Assembly: GCA_033558025.1 (NCBI GenBank)
Contig: JAUCEF010000004.1
Location: forward strand, 2,914,001-2,978,000
DNA: 64,000 bases
DNA from: Phytophthora sp. 'mugwort'
Taxonomy: Eukaryota; Oomycota; Peronosporomycetes; Peronosporales; Peronosporaceae
Direction of reading: 5' to 3'
A program made the translations under genes and the position numbers. The notes under the pieces were generated by a model. The model was not told the DNA's origin and ran no database searches. It worked only from the letters and a program-made list of their open reading frames with translations. The first letter of the stretch is position 1; each line of letters starts with the position of its first letter. Positions 1 through 9,202 of the stretch are shown in pieces.

Positions 1-675
1 TTGGCAACGAGAGAAGTTCGTGCCTTCAAATAAGAAAATGTTTTGCTTACATGAATGTGAGGTCTTACTGGATCTGTGTAGGACATTTTCACAATTCTTG
101 TGCACTACAGTAGTAGGATGCAAATTCTGACTATTTTATGGAGATTGGTTAATGTATTACTACCGGTAGTATTAAAATACATTAACCGATCCTCAAATTT
201 TGAATATTTTATGATGATGTATTACTACAGTTCCCCCTCGCCAATTTAGTAGCTGTGTAAGCTAATAATTCATTAAACCTAATACGTTGAGGCTCCACCG
301 ACTTCGCTCCCCATGGTTGGACAGTTCCCGCTCTGACAGTAATAAGTTGTTGTTACATAATACAAATAGCTTCCACCGCAGATATTAAATTGGTGAGGGT
401 GATCTGTAGTAGTAAAATACATTAACCGATCTCCAGTGGAAGTACATGAAGACCACTCTGAGTGTTCGTCACTAGGGCTGACGAAAACATACGGGGTATG
501 CTAACATCTAAAATTCGAGAAGCACGGCAGAAAAATTCGAATGTTGCATTAGAGACTGGCATAGCACCTATATAATGATTTGCAGTCCATACATATCCAT
601 GTATTGCATGCGAAAGAGTTGTCGTTATTGTACGCCCTTGGCGCTAGCTGAACTAGTGGAGGAGGTTTTAAGCAG
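1..675. other. Non-coding flank with repeated motif
   Basis: No gene is recognised here. A roughly 30-nt motif ending in attaaccgat(c)ct occurs at about 164-194 and 405-435, and in inverted form at about 140-169. The last two meet at an accggt centre to make an imperfect palindrome. These may be terminal or subterminal repeats of the Harbinger-like element whose transposase gene begins downstream. No matching copy was found beyond 10.3 kb, so the element's ends remain undefined. Confidence 0.5.
140..194. repeat. Imperfect palindrome centred on accggt
   Basis: The left arm (ggttaatgtattactaccgg) and right arm (accggtagtattaaaatacattaacc) are inverted copies with a few extra bases in the right arm. 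The right arm is repeated directly near 405-435. This resembles fused terminal repeats of a DNA transposon, but the class cannot be assigned. Confidence 0.55.
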
Positions 676-1019
676 TTGCGGGGGCCATTCGAATATTGCT
701 GCATACACTACAAGCTCGACATGCCACGAGCCACAAACCGCCAAGATTCTAACCCTGAAGCACTCGACGAAGCAAACTTTCGTGCTTCAACCGCTGATCT
801 TTTCGAGCGCGACGAACGACGCAAGGCCAAGATCGCCCAAGTTGTCATCACTAACAACCGAAACGACGAGGATGGTACCGCCGCGGGAACCGTGGCGTCT
901 ATCTACGAGCTGTGCGTGCGAGCCGAGGGCCCAGACGGGGTCCTCAAATTTACCAATTTGCCCCCGAAGAGTTCGAGCGGCTTTGGGAGACCGTGAGACT
1001 TCGCGTCAAGGGCCACTGG
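676..1019 (+). pseudogene. Harbinger-like DDE transposase, 5' part
   Basis: This is the N-terminal part of a DDE_Tnp_4-type (PIF/Harbinger-like) transposase, the abundant oomycete family that cuts and pastes DNA with an RNase H-fold DDE catalytic core. The open frame from 676 reads through a helical region (ADLFERDERR) to LKFTN. A one-base deletion in a T run near 956 then shifts the frame; the homologous continuation (PEEFERLWETVRLRVKGHW) is in another frame and runs up to the CACTGG at 1014-1019. The viral element begins at the next base, and the same protein resumes at 9209. The fragment was therefore split by insertion and also carries an independent frameshift. The true start is uncertain and could lie upstream at about 575-600. 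Confidence 0.65.
1014..1019. repeat. Target site duplication, left (CACTGG)
   Basis: CACTGG directly precedes the left TIR and is repeated immediately after the right TIR at 9203-9208. Six-base duplications are characteristic of Polinton/Maverick integration by retroviral-type integrases. Confidence 0.9.
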
Positions 1020-1206
1020 AGTAGTATGTAATAGCACATTACGCCGGCAGTTTTTTATTTTTCGTAATTCTCACCTTAATTAATAGTGGAGAGTAGGTTT
1101 AATCAATTCTAATACCCAGGCGGTGTTTCTAACCAGACAGCCAATCAATAGTCTCAGAGCGTTAGGGTCATCAAACTCATATTAGATAGGTCTAAGAAGG
1201 GGTTAA
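1020..1206 (+). repeat. Left terminal inverted repeat
   Basis: This ~187-bp sequence matches the reverse complement of 9017-9202. By eye there is one substitution (in the T-run near 1061) and one single-base length difference near the inner end. The 5' terminus AGTAGTATG fits the 5'-AG start known for Polintons. Confidence 0.93.
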
Positions 1207-1296
1207 AGCTCCTTCAGCATCATGTACCTTCCTAATTAATTAAAAAAAAAAACATAAAAAATGAGGCTATGTATATAGATAGATACACAAACTGAA

Positions 1297-1606
1297 ATGT
1301 CGAACGAACTAACTTCTGGAAAATACAAGAACAAGCCGATCGAGGAAGTATATTCTTCTGATCCAGGTTATTGTCGATGGGTATTCAATCAGCCCAGTTT
1401 AAATGTTGGAGAGGAGATCAAAATATTCTTACACTCGAAGTTCCTCAATGATAATTCATACATGATGACGTGGGGGAAATATCGCGGTAGGTCTCTCAAG
1501 CAAATCAGTCGACTTGACTGATTTGCTTCGTAAGAGTCAATTTGTTATTGATAAGTGTCCTAAGCTCTTAGCAGAACTAGATCAAATTAAGACTTTTTTT
1601 TCTTAA
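1297..1606 (+). pseudogene. ExoX C-terminal/DUF3820-like viral protein
   Basis: This small gene lies 90 bp inside the left TIR. It contains two copies of a short motif: GKYKNKPIEEVYSSDPGYC around residues 8-26 and WGKYRGRSLKQIS around residues 59-71. The GKY-GKxxxEV-xxDPGYxxW pattern is that of the exonuclease X-like C-terminal (DUF3820) module, often a small stand-alone protein in large and mid-size DNA viruses of protists; its role is poorly known. The frame stops at 1519-1521, but the remaining C-terminus (LLRKSQFVIDKCPKLLAELD) follows in the next frame to a TAA at 1604-1606, so there is one frameshift near 1515. The last TAA overlaps, on the opposite strand, the stop of the capsid gene at 1603-1605. 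Confidence 0.6.
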
Positions 1607-3324
1607 GCAGTTGTAACATCGATTACTTCACCAGTTAGTCTATCGTAGGTTAGTTCTTGCTCGGACACAACTAATACTAGCATATTGGTCCCTTGGCATC
1701 CTGCGTTTATGCCTTGAATCTGAATCGCTTGGGGGACATCACGCTCAGTTAGGCGACTAACGTCAGCAATGAGAACACGGTTAGTTAGAGACCACGTCTG
1801 ATAGTCAAGAAGACCATTAACCAGTTCAGGGGTGAGATCACCATTGATTGACGCAATTTTAGCTACCTCATTAGTAAAGTGGTGGAAGTCATAGTCATGG
1901 CTGATGTCGAAGGTCTGCTGCGAACCGATACGAACATTGAAGTTGCGGATACTCGAACCAGGGTGAAGAGTCCAAGGAGCAGAATTGAAAGGGCTCTGAA
2001 ACTCCTGAACGGCAGCAGTAGCAAAACTAGCAGTTTGCTTGGCAAAAGAGGCATTAGAATGACATACTTGGCGTTCTTGATAGAAGCTGATAGCTGCAGA
2101 TCGAATGCAGCATTAAGTTGGGTCGATTGTTTACCAGTGCCAGCGCGCTGGTAGAACCATTGAGCATAGCAATCATTGTATCGGACTTTCTTTACAGGCT
2201 TCGAAGTGATTGCCTGGGGGTCCTCCAGATGCACAAACGGCACAGAAAGTCGCGAAGTTGTGAATGGCATGTAAGTACCATCAACGGTCGGCTCGAGTGC
2301 ATTAACAACAGCACCCCAAGCAATACTGAATCCGGCAGAAGCAGCAAGAACTCCGGCCATGGGATTACTCGTGGATGAAGCAGAGACCATTACAGGACAG
2401 GTATTACCACTCGCAAGAGTTGTGCTCGTTAAAGACATACCCTTTGAAGCATCGACAGCAACAGTAGAAGTACCCTGATTGACGCGGAAGCGAAGACGGA
2501 TTTGAGGGTTCGCCATGAGATCTAACTCCTTAAAGATAGGATGAAGATCAGTCAGCTTTACCTTTAGCATGAAGTTCCACGTACCCATGATTCCATTAGC
2601 CGTTGCGACGCCGCTACGAATGCACCACGCGCCAGTTGATTTGAAAATTGTGTTAGAAGCTGCAGCCGCGCCGAGTGAAGGCCACGAGGAGGAGAAATCA
2701 GATCCAGCGTTAGGTGGGTTTGATAACAGACGCTTTACAAGACCATCATTTGCGATAGAGGCTCCTCCGGAGGGTCCAGATGTAGCAAACGAAGATGAGA
2801 ATGCAGTAGTATTAGTATAACGATCTCCCGTTGTCGAGCTTGTAGCAGAACTATGTAAAGCTGATTGAGCAGCATCGGGATATAGGAAAGACTCAGCTCC
2901 GTGCTTTTCAACGTACTGAGGACTGTAGCTTGTCTGAGCGCGAATGTTGTTCCAAAATAGCTTGTAATCAGCCATAGAGACAATGGTCTTTCCATTCAGT
3001 TCAAGCGACATGCTATCGATGACATTCCAGTTGCCGCACTTTAATGTAGCACAGAAACGATTCGCGGCAGCTGTCTGGGCAGTAGCACCATTCTTCATTG
3101 AGACCTTGTATGGAAGCATAATATAAGCATCGCGAAGGCAAGGAAAACCTTCACTTCCGTTGAGCTGTGCCGTAGCATCAATAGTAATAACTCCATTCTG
3201 GTACGATCCTTGATTCAAATCGATCACAAACGGTACGCGTTTGCCGGAAGATACCTTGATCTCAGGATCGCTTTGGAGCGAGCTCTGGTATAAGTACTGG
3301 TCAGATAGTTGAGTTTTCGCTCAT
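1603..3324 (-). pseudogene. Polinton-like virus major capsid protein
   Basis: This is the double-jelly-roll-type major capsid protein that would form the icosahedral shell. The central open stretch (3227 to about 2055) shows features of Polinton-like virus capsids: GFPCLRDAYIMLPYKV near its start, SMSLELNGKTIV, a glycine/serine/alanine-rich middle, and VRYNDCYAQWFYQ before the C-terminal domain. The natural start is probably the ATG at 3324 (MSEN), with a one-base frameshift shortly after it. A second frameshift near 2055 moves the C-terminal ~150 residues into another frame (NFNVRIGSQQTF, ending VIDVTTA) up to the TAA at 1603-1605. Full length would be about 570 residues, normal for the family. 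The gene is divergent from the protease, with starts 48 bp apart. The capsid call rests on motif pattern and context with the polymerase, not on a search. Confidence 0.75.
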
Positions 3325-3372
3325 GGTTGAATCTATATGGTTTCTAATATACTTTCAGTGAAATTAAATATT
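3325..3372. promoter_or_regulatory. Divergent intergenic promoter, capsid/protease
   Basis: Only 48 AT-rich bases separate the start of the capsid gene (3324, minus) from the ATG of the protease (3373, plus), so both promoters must lie here or overlap the coding starts. It contains ctatatgg and taatata segments that could act as TATA-like signals. This is inferred from geometry only. Confidence 0.35.
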
Positions 3373-3570
3373 ATGAGCGATCTCATTAAACCAATCATCA
3401 GCGACCACGATCTTATCGAGCTTGCAGATCGAATTGGAATGCATCTGGACGGAATATTTGAATCAAATGAAATTGAGAAACCGATTTCGAAGAGAGGGGC
3501 CTATCTGGTACTGTTGAGGCCTCCTAACCGAGACATAGGACACTGGACCTGTGTCGATAACGGTGAGTAG
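3373..3570 (+). pseudogene. Ulp1/adenain-like viral protease, N-terminal part
   Basis: This is a fragment of the cysteine protease that matures capsid proteins in Polintons, adenoviruses and virophages. The 65 residues from the ATG at 3373 show the usual N-terminus (IISDHDLIELADRIGMHLDG) followed by a beta strand and the catalytic-histidine motif GHWTCVDN at the end. The frame then stops at 3568-3570. The following DNA is not the second half of the protease: the catalytic Asp, Gln and Cys boxes are missing, and the sequence is antisense to the polymerase palm domain. The gene is thus truncated at a rearrangement point close to 3566 and cannot be active. Alternative: a normal short protein that ends in HW by chance, which is unlikely given the neighbouring capsid and polymerase. 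Confidence 0.6.
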
Positions 3571-6500
3571 CTCAGGTTTGATGCAGCTCTGGAATGGATT
3601 ATCACAGCTAAAAGCGATATAGGCAGAGTCCGTGTCCATCTCTTGGTACTGAAAGTCGGATCGATCGAAATAGAGGTCAATGCAATCGTAGTAGAACTCA
3701 AGCATGCGTAGCTTAGCAAGCTGATAAATAGCAATCGATAAATGGATTGGGTTCTTGTTATTGAGACGACGCTTTTTCATGGTTATCTCACAGGAATCGT
3801 TCAGATCCTCTAACCCATGAAACGTAAAGTGTTCAATACGCGACTTGATCTTATCCTCATTCGATTCATACTTGACCTGCTTGTGCTTACTCATGTCCAT
3901 ACCAGATCGTCCAAAGGCACTGTTGCCAACTAATTTCATCATCTCTGCAATCATAGCCTTACTCTTATCTTCATCGCCGACACGACTGCGCTCGACACAG
4001 CATCCATAAATGGAGCAAAAGCCTTGTGTGCGCTGGCTTTGATGAAGCTGTAGGTCTTAGTGATTTCCATTCCGTGGGCTAGATACCATTTGAGAAGCGG
4101 TGAGTATATCAGAACTTTTCACCAAAGTAGCTTCCAATCAGCTTGCGAGCAGGCTTAGCTTGGCTTTTTCCACGAGTCTGGTTGTAATCATACATGTGTG
4201 AGCCAATGATGGTCTCATCGGTGCAATCGATTAGCGTATTCTTGAAAACAGGCGTCATCTCACTAAAGTACTATTTAAGGTGATCTGGGGTACGAATGTC
4301 GCATTCAAGGAATCCAAATATCTTGTCCGCCTTGATGTCTTCGACGATACCGGGATAAGCCTCGATGGTGGTCAATCGCCCGCACGGCATCTCATTACCG
4401 AGCGCCCATAAGTACAGCGCATTAGCGTCGTATCCAATTATCTTCTTACAAAACTTGCCGCCTCGAATTTTTGTCTCGTTCCGTTTAGCGTAGCGATTGA
4501 AGATGATTGATGGTTCACCGGCGATATTGAACTTCATTCTAGCGTATATGTCCTTTTTCTCCCTGTCTATCGAATAGACAAGCTTGTCCGAGTTAAACTC
4601 AAGTAGTTTCTTGAAACGAAACCCGCTGAGAGACATGTCCTTACGAGCGACGTTGCATTGAACGCATGAGATGAGGACATTACCGTCAATATGCCCCAAT
4701 TTGTTATTGATACGGTCGGCCGAAGCAGTATCGGCAGTCAGCTGACACCAGCACAGACCGCATAGGTATTTTTGCTTTTTCAGCAACATATCTAAGTGAT
4801 CAAAAGTCATATTGAACTCACGCTTAGCATCTACATACTGGTGTTTGTAGCCAATCATACGCTTAGCTGGGAATCTGAAAGCCTTAGCAGGTGCATTTTG
4901 AGGGCGTTGAAGTTCGTTGAAGCAGGTTTGATACATATCTCCGACAGCCCTGGAAGAGAAACACCATCAGTGAACATATCGAGATCAAAACGCTTGAACA
5001 ATTCACACTGAGCCTCGATAGCCTTGATGAATGGCACCACATCTAAATTATTGTACCAGATAAGTAAGTCTTTGATAGGCTTGATTCCATAGTGCTTCCA
5101 CACGAACTTTACTCGCTCGTAGTCAGAGTTGGCAATACTGGTACCTCGAAGCGCACTATCGAATGCTGATTTGGGAGGGATGGTAGTCTCGTTTAGAACC
5201 TCAAAAGCTTGAATGTATTCGTACGGAAATAGCCCCTTTCCAAGACGACAGACACACTGAATCTTGTTATCGCACTTGCATCCACCGAGATATGTATTAA
5301 GATACTTTTCATAGCTTGTTCCAGCAGGAACATAGTTGCTAATATCAAGCATCTTCAAGTTCGAGGTAGCAATGCACATCTAGCTTGGATTCTTGATCAC
5401 AGATTTTATGTTGTCCGTACCGATAACGGCAAATAGGTCGCTCTTAATAAGTTGATATCGTATCTACCAGAGTTGAACCCCAATACTGGCACTTGATCGA
5501 GTTGTTGTTTAACTTTACCGTAATCAGATCGCTTCTTCCCGAAAGAAATTGTTTTATGGAAATTGAAGAAGCTGCTGTAAGTTCCTTCCTTGATCCAACT
5601 ATCCGCATCATCCATGTACTTCTTTCCAAGCTTTAAGCCAGGAATCTCCATACCACTAAAGCCGTGAGCTTTGATAATCTTCTTGAGAAGTGGCTCATAC
5701 TTTTGAACATTGTACTCCTGAATCTTCAAGCCGACTTTGCTAATGTAATCAAACATATCTTTTAGCAAAGCTTTCGGTTTATCATTTACGAAGCATCTTA
5801 CTTCTCCGGAGAGACTGTCAGCTACTGATACTGAAACAAAAATATGTTCATTTGTAAAGATAGTGCTTTCACCATGTTGGATACCCGTCGGCTTCAGGAT
5901 TGCCTCAAAATCGTACACCATGAAGTGATCGATGTAGTGATCAATATTTTTGATGGAGTACTTCGTCAGCATTGATTTGATGGAGTTCTGAGGCGGTCTG
6001 TAGATAGGTGGCTCAGCTGGAAAACTCTCAATATTAAAACCGTCTCACATCTTTTTATGATTTCTAAGCTTGTCAGCACTAACGAAGACCATATCACACT
6101 TAGGGCATTGATATTTTCTTTGAATCATATCGATGCTCTTAATATACAGAGCGTGGTTCTCCTGAGATAGAATGACCATGGATTCAAACTCCTTGTCCGA
6201 GCGACGAATGCATTCAACGTTCCCTGAATCAACATTCATTGTATAGACATTGATAGCCAGCTGGAAGCACTCCTCAACCTCATCGAATTGTAAGAGATCG
6301 ATAGGATTGAAGCTGCGGAATAACCTCAGAGTGTAGTTAATACCTTAGAAAGAGCAGTACCGTTTGAACGCCTCCTTCACTTGGGCCTGGATTCTGCGAA
6401 GGTCCTTCTTAGGGTCTTTAAATGAATGCCATGCAATACAATGGAATACGCACTTGTTATTGGTCTTAGGGAAGTTGATGACATGCTTGTTTTCGCGAAT

Positions 6501-7119
6501 GACCTTAGGAATGACAGCTTCGCTATCCAAGAGCATGGCTTCGTTGATAGATGAAAATCTTGAATCCAGTAATCGCTTTGACCTTGTATCCAGAGCTGGG
6601 ATAGTTAAGCTTGTTGGCGAGCTCCATGGATCTGATTTCCGAAATAATTTTTTTGCGAATATCTGCCTTACTATTAATCGCAACGGGAGTATTAAACACG
6701 TAAGTATTGCCCAGATTCGGGTGAAAGTACCTAGTTTCATTCTCATCGGTGAGACTAATCACTTCGTAGCCAAGAGCAACATTCACCTTAAACGCTTTGG
6801 TTTGCGTCGAGAGAACGTACTCAAGCTTATCGTAGAACTCCGATGGTTGGATACCTTCGTATAGATGAGACTCCATATGCTGACCACTGTAGAAACGATA
6901 TTTGGGGTCGGTCTTATAGTCCTTGGATATGTGCTTCGTTAAGTCTTTGATAGAAACCTTGTACTGCTTTGCAACCAGCTTTTGATTACTCGGACGAGTA
7001 ATGTTGCTAACATAAACCATCTTACCGGTTTTACCTCGAACCTTGACGCGATAATCGGTACCCCATCGGACTACCTTAATATTTAATCGCTTTAGTCCTT
7101 CACGTTCGTAAGGCAGCAT
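3463..7119 (-). pseudogene. B-family (DNA_pol_B_2) DNA polymerase, Polinton type
   Basis: This is the replicative polymerase of the element, probably protein-primed. Read from 7119 downwards: an N-terminal region with NNKCVFHCIAWHSF (~6440), a C2H2 zinc finger CPKCDMVFVSADKLRNHKK (~6105-6050), exonuclease motif I YDFEAI (~5905), motif II GFNSGRYDINLL (~5490-5455), motif III YNNLDVVPF (~5055), an HNH/endonuclease VII-like Cys-rich insert (~4800-4630), palm motif A IIGYDANALYLWALG (~4440-4395), motif B VGNSAFGRSGMD (~3930-3895) and motif C MDTDSAYIAF (~3640-3610). Coding is broken by frameshifts near 6560, 5455, 4930 and 4100-3960 and by in-frame stops near 6346, 6046, 5380 and 4272. After motif C the homology ends at about 3566, so the thumb region is missing. 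Those breaks and the missing C-terminus make it inactive. Confidence 0.85.
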
Positions 7120-7740
7120 ATTTGCTATATATTTGTGGCTATAATATTCTCGTGGAGATGACTTTATAATAATTGGACGTTGTATCAGGATTGACTTTAT
7201 ATCATGGCTCCATAGAATGTTCTTGAATTTTAAATAATTAATTCGGATGGGAACTGGTTGGAGCCCGCCTATATATGGCCTGACTTTTTATGTGAGAAAA
7301 AAAACTAATTAATTAGTTAAGTTCGTTTTCGGTGTTAGGTTCGCTTTCACTTGGATTAGGTTCGGTTTTAGGTGTTCGCTTGCGAGTCCGAATATGATCT
7401 CTATTCTTATCGTCATACCCCTTTTGATAATTCAAGCGAGTTTTGCGTGTGCGCTGATAGTAGCGCTTCTGCGCCTCTTTAATACGATCTTTATTAGCTA
7501 GGTATTGCTCGTCATCTTTGTATATAACTAACTTTATAGTTATTAGGATAAAAAAATAAAAGTTGGGGCTAGCGAATTAAATGCATAATAAATTGCGCTT
7601 CTCTTTCTGATTTCGACCAGCGCAGCATCTTGGTGCTTGGTGCTTGCTGCTTCCTGGTTCCAGAACACTGAGGCAAGCTTACGCATCCAGCGCTCCTGCA
7701 AAAGGAGCACAGACAAGATCCACCAATGTCGACCCAAACG
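7120..7740. other. Spacer in viral element, possible small basic ORF
   Basis: On the minus strand an open stretch from about 7528 to the TAA at 7313-7315 could encode ~70 lysine/arginine-rich residues (for example AQKRYYQRTRKTRLNYQKGY). No ATG lies at its start, so it is either the end of a broken gene, a spliced exon, or chance. A small basic protein would suit a DNA-packing role in a virus, but this is speculation. The remainder (7530-7740) is probably the 3' region of the Crinkler gene. No other gene is seen. Confidence 0.3.
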
Positions 7741-8910
7741 TCATTGGAGAGCCTCATTGGAGGCCACGGCTGGATAGTCATCTGACAGCATGGAGTAAAT
7801 CTTCTCAGCAATCATCTTCACTGATTCTCGCATAGGAACGTCGTTAACGAGAGTAATCGTTGCATCATATCGCTCGACTCTGTCATCCAGACTTCTGGAA
7901 AAGTACCATTCCTTATAATTCGTGACAATGCTGTAAAGTTTCGACAGTCCTTCGACATCTGCGAGTGCTTCGCACCCTATGTAAGCCTGCGCGAGGCCCT
8001 GCTGAAAATCATCTCGTTTCGCCTCGACGATGCACACACGTTGACTGCCGCGTTCAATCACAAATTCAAAAGACCCGTCTCCATGTACTCGTTTCCCGAC
8101 AACTGTTTCTTCAGCGAGAATACGGACTTCTCCGTTAAAAAGGCCACAAACACAGGCAAGTACTGGAACAATGAAGTAAAGTCTTTTCGCTTCTTTCCCT
8201 GTCACGATTTCTCCAAACGCTTTGGTCAGGAGAAGGAGATACGCATGGAGCACATCAATTTTGTCATTTTCGATGACCTTCGATGGCTGCTCATAGCGAC
8301 GCGCTCTCATTACTCTGTCAACATCGTTGAACGACACGTAAGAGTACCCTGTGGACGACTCAACAGCACAGTTGACCTTCGCTCTTTTGTTCCGATCGAG
8401 TACTTCGTTCAGTTCTTCCCATCTCTTCTTGCGAGCGGGATGAGGTTCATGAATAGGTGCGGCAGCTATTGAAGTTAATGGGTGTTGTCCAGGACCCACC
8501 ACCAGCACGTGAATCTGGTCGGTGGATGGCTGCTCCATACCCGTCAATACTTTCTGAAGGCCGGACTCCGCCTGTAGCTCTTGGTCTTCCTCCGTTAGCG
8601 CTTCGATGAGAGCCGTCTTCTCGCCTTTCTTCAGCTTCTTCACGTCTTCAGTGCTGCTCGATAGCCAAACGTAGACCTGCTTGGTGTCGTCCTCCTTTGC
8701 TTCACCCTCCTCCGTGTCGCCCTCCTTCACCGTCTTCGCCAGGAAGAGACGCAGGTGCGTCCAAGGAACAGTGATTAGTCCATCGCTACCGTTCTTGATC
8801 GCCTGCTTCAAGAGACCCACAACCTTAACCTTGCTTAAATCGATTACCACAGGGAAGACGTCCACTCCCCCTTCTCGAACTAGCGCACACATCAGGGTAA
8901 CCTCTACCAT
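7741..8910 (-). CDS. Crinkler (CRN)-type protein with PD-(D/E)XK-like domain
   Basis: This uninterrupted 389-codon gene begins ~106 bp inside the right TIR and reads into the element. Residues 1-60 form a ubiquitin-like CRN header ending in LRLFLAK (53-59), the hallmark CRN trafficking motif. A DWL-like linker follows and closes with HVLVVGP (134-140), matching the HVLV-P motif at which CRN genes swap C-termini. Residues ~215-370 look like a restriction-endonuclease fold: D278 in GDGSFEF, E296 and K298 in IVEAKR, and Q308 in QGLAQAY, the D-ExK-Q order of that superfamily. REase-type C-termini are known in CRN proteins. CRNs are intracellular effectors of oomycetes, often acting in nuclei; here the gene is cargo of a viral element. 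No signal peptide is seen. Target and activity are unknown. Confidence 0.82.
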   Translation of the reverse strand: MVEVTLMCALVREGGVDVFPVVIDLSKVKVVGLLKQAIKNGSDGLITVPWTHLRLFLAKTVKEGDTEEGEAKEDDTKQVYVWLSSSTEDVKKLKKGEKTALIEALTEEDQELQAESGLQKVLTGMEQPSTDQIHVLVVGPGQHPLTSIAAAPIHEPHPARKKRWEELNEVLDRNKRAKVNCAVESSTGYSYVSFNDVDRVMRARRYEQPSKVIENDKIDVLHAYLLLLTKAFGEIVTGKEAKRLYFIVPVLACVCGLFNGEVRILAEETVVGKRVHGDGSFEFVIERGSQRVCIVEAKRDDFQQGLAQAYIGCEALADVEGLSKLYSIVTNYKEWYFSRSLDDRVERYDATITLVNDVPMRESVKMIAEKIYSMLSDDYPAVASNEALQ

Positions 8911-9016
8911 CTTGTACTTGAGCCGGCGGATTCGGGAATATGGAGGAAGAAATTTTGCAATCGTACTTAAGCCGAAATTTGTGTGGCCACACCGGTTGCA
9001 GGAACTGATACAAAGG
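8911..9016 (-). promoter_or_regulatory. Presumed promoter region of the Crinkler gene
   Basis: These 106 bases between the CRN start codon and the inner end of the right TIR are unique to this side of the element. Transcription of the CRN gene must start here or in the TIR. No clear TATA box or other element was identified; the assignment is positional. Confidence 0.3.
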
Positions 9017-9202
9017 TTAACCCTTCTTAGACCTATCTAATATGAGTTTGATGACCCTAACGCTCTGAGACTATTGATTGGCTGTCTGGTTAGAAACACC
9101 GCCTGGGTATTAGAATTGATTAAACCTACTCTCCACTATTAATTAAGGTGAGAATTACGGAAAATAAAAAACTGCCGGCGTAATGTGCTATTACATACTA
9201 CT
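9017..9202 (-). repeat. Right terminal inverted repeat
   Basis: This is the reverse-complement copy of the left TIR (1020-1206), with one substitution and one single-base length difference. It ends CATACTACT at 9202 and is followed directly by the CACTGG target duplication at 9203-9208. Confidence 0.93.

Larger units (their letters stand above)
1020..9202. mobile_element. Polinton-like virus element carrying a Crinkler gene
   Basis: This is an 8,183-bp integrated element bounded by long TIRs (1020-1206 and 9017-9202) that start AGT and end ACT, with a 6-bp target duplication CACTGG. It encodes, from left to right, an ExoX-C/DUF3820-like protein (+), a major capsid protein (-), a truncated Ulp1/adenain-like protease (+), a B-family DNA polymerase (-), a possible small basic protein (-) and a Crinkler-type protein (-). 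Capsid protein, polymerase and protease together are the hallmark set of Polintons and Polinton-like viruses. A packaging ATPase, penton and integrase were not found. The polymerase and protease are both cut short where they meet, so an internal deletion is likely. Capsid and polymerase genes have several frameshifts or stops, so this copy cannot make virions by itself. It is a relic of a virus of a protist host. Confidence 0.88.

Noticed and set aside
8041..8472. Plus-strand open frame across the Crinkler gene
   Set aside because: It is antisense to an intact, motif-bearing gene and shows no recognisable protein features.
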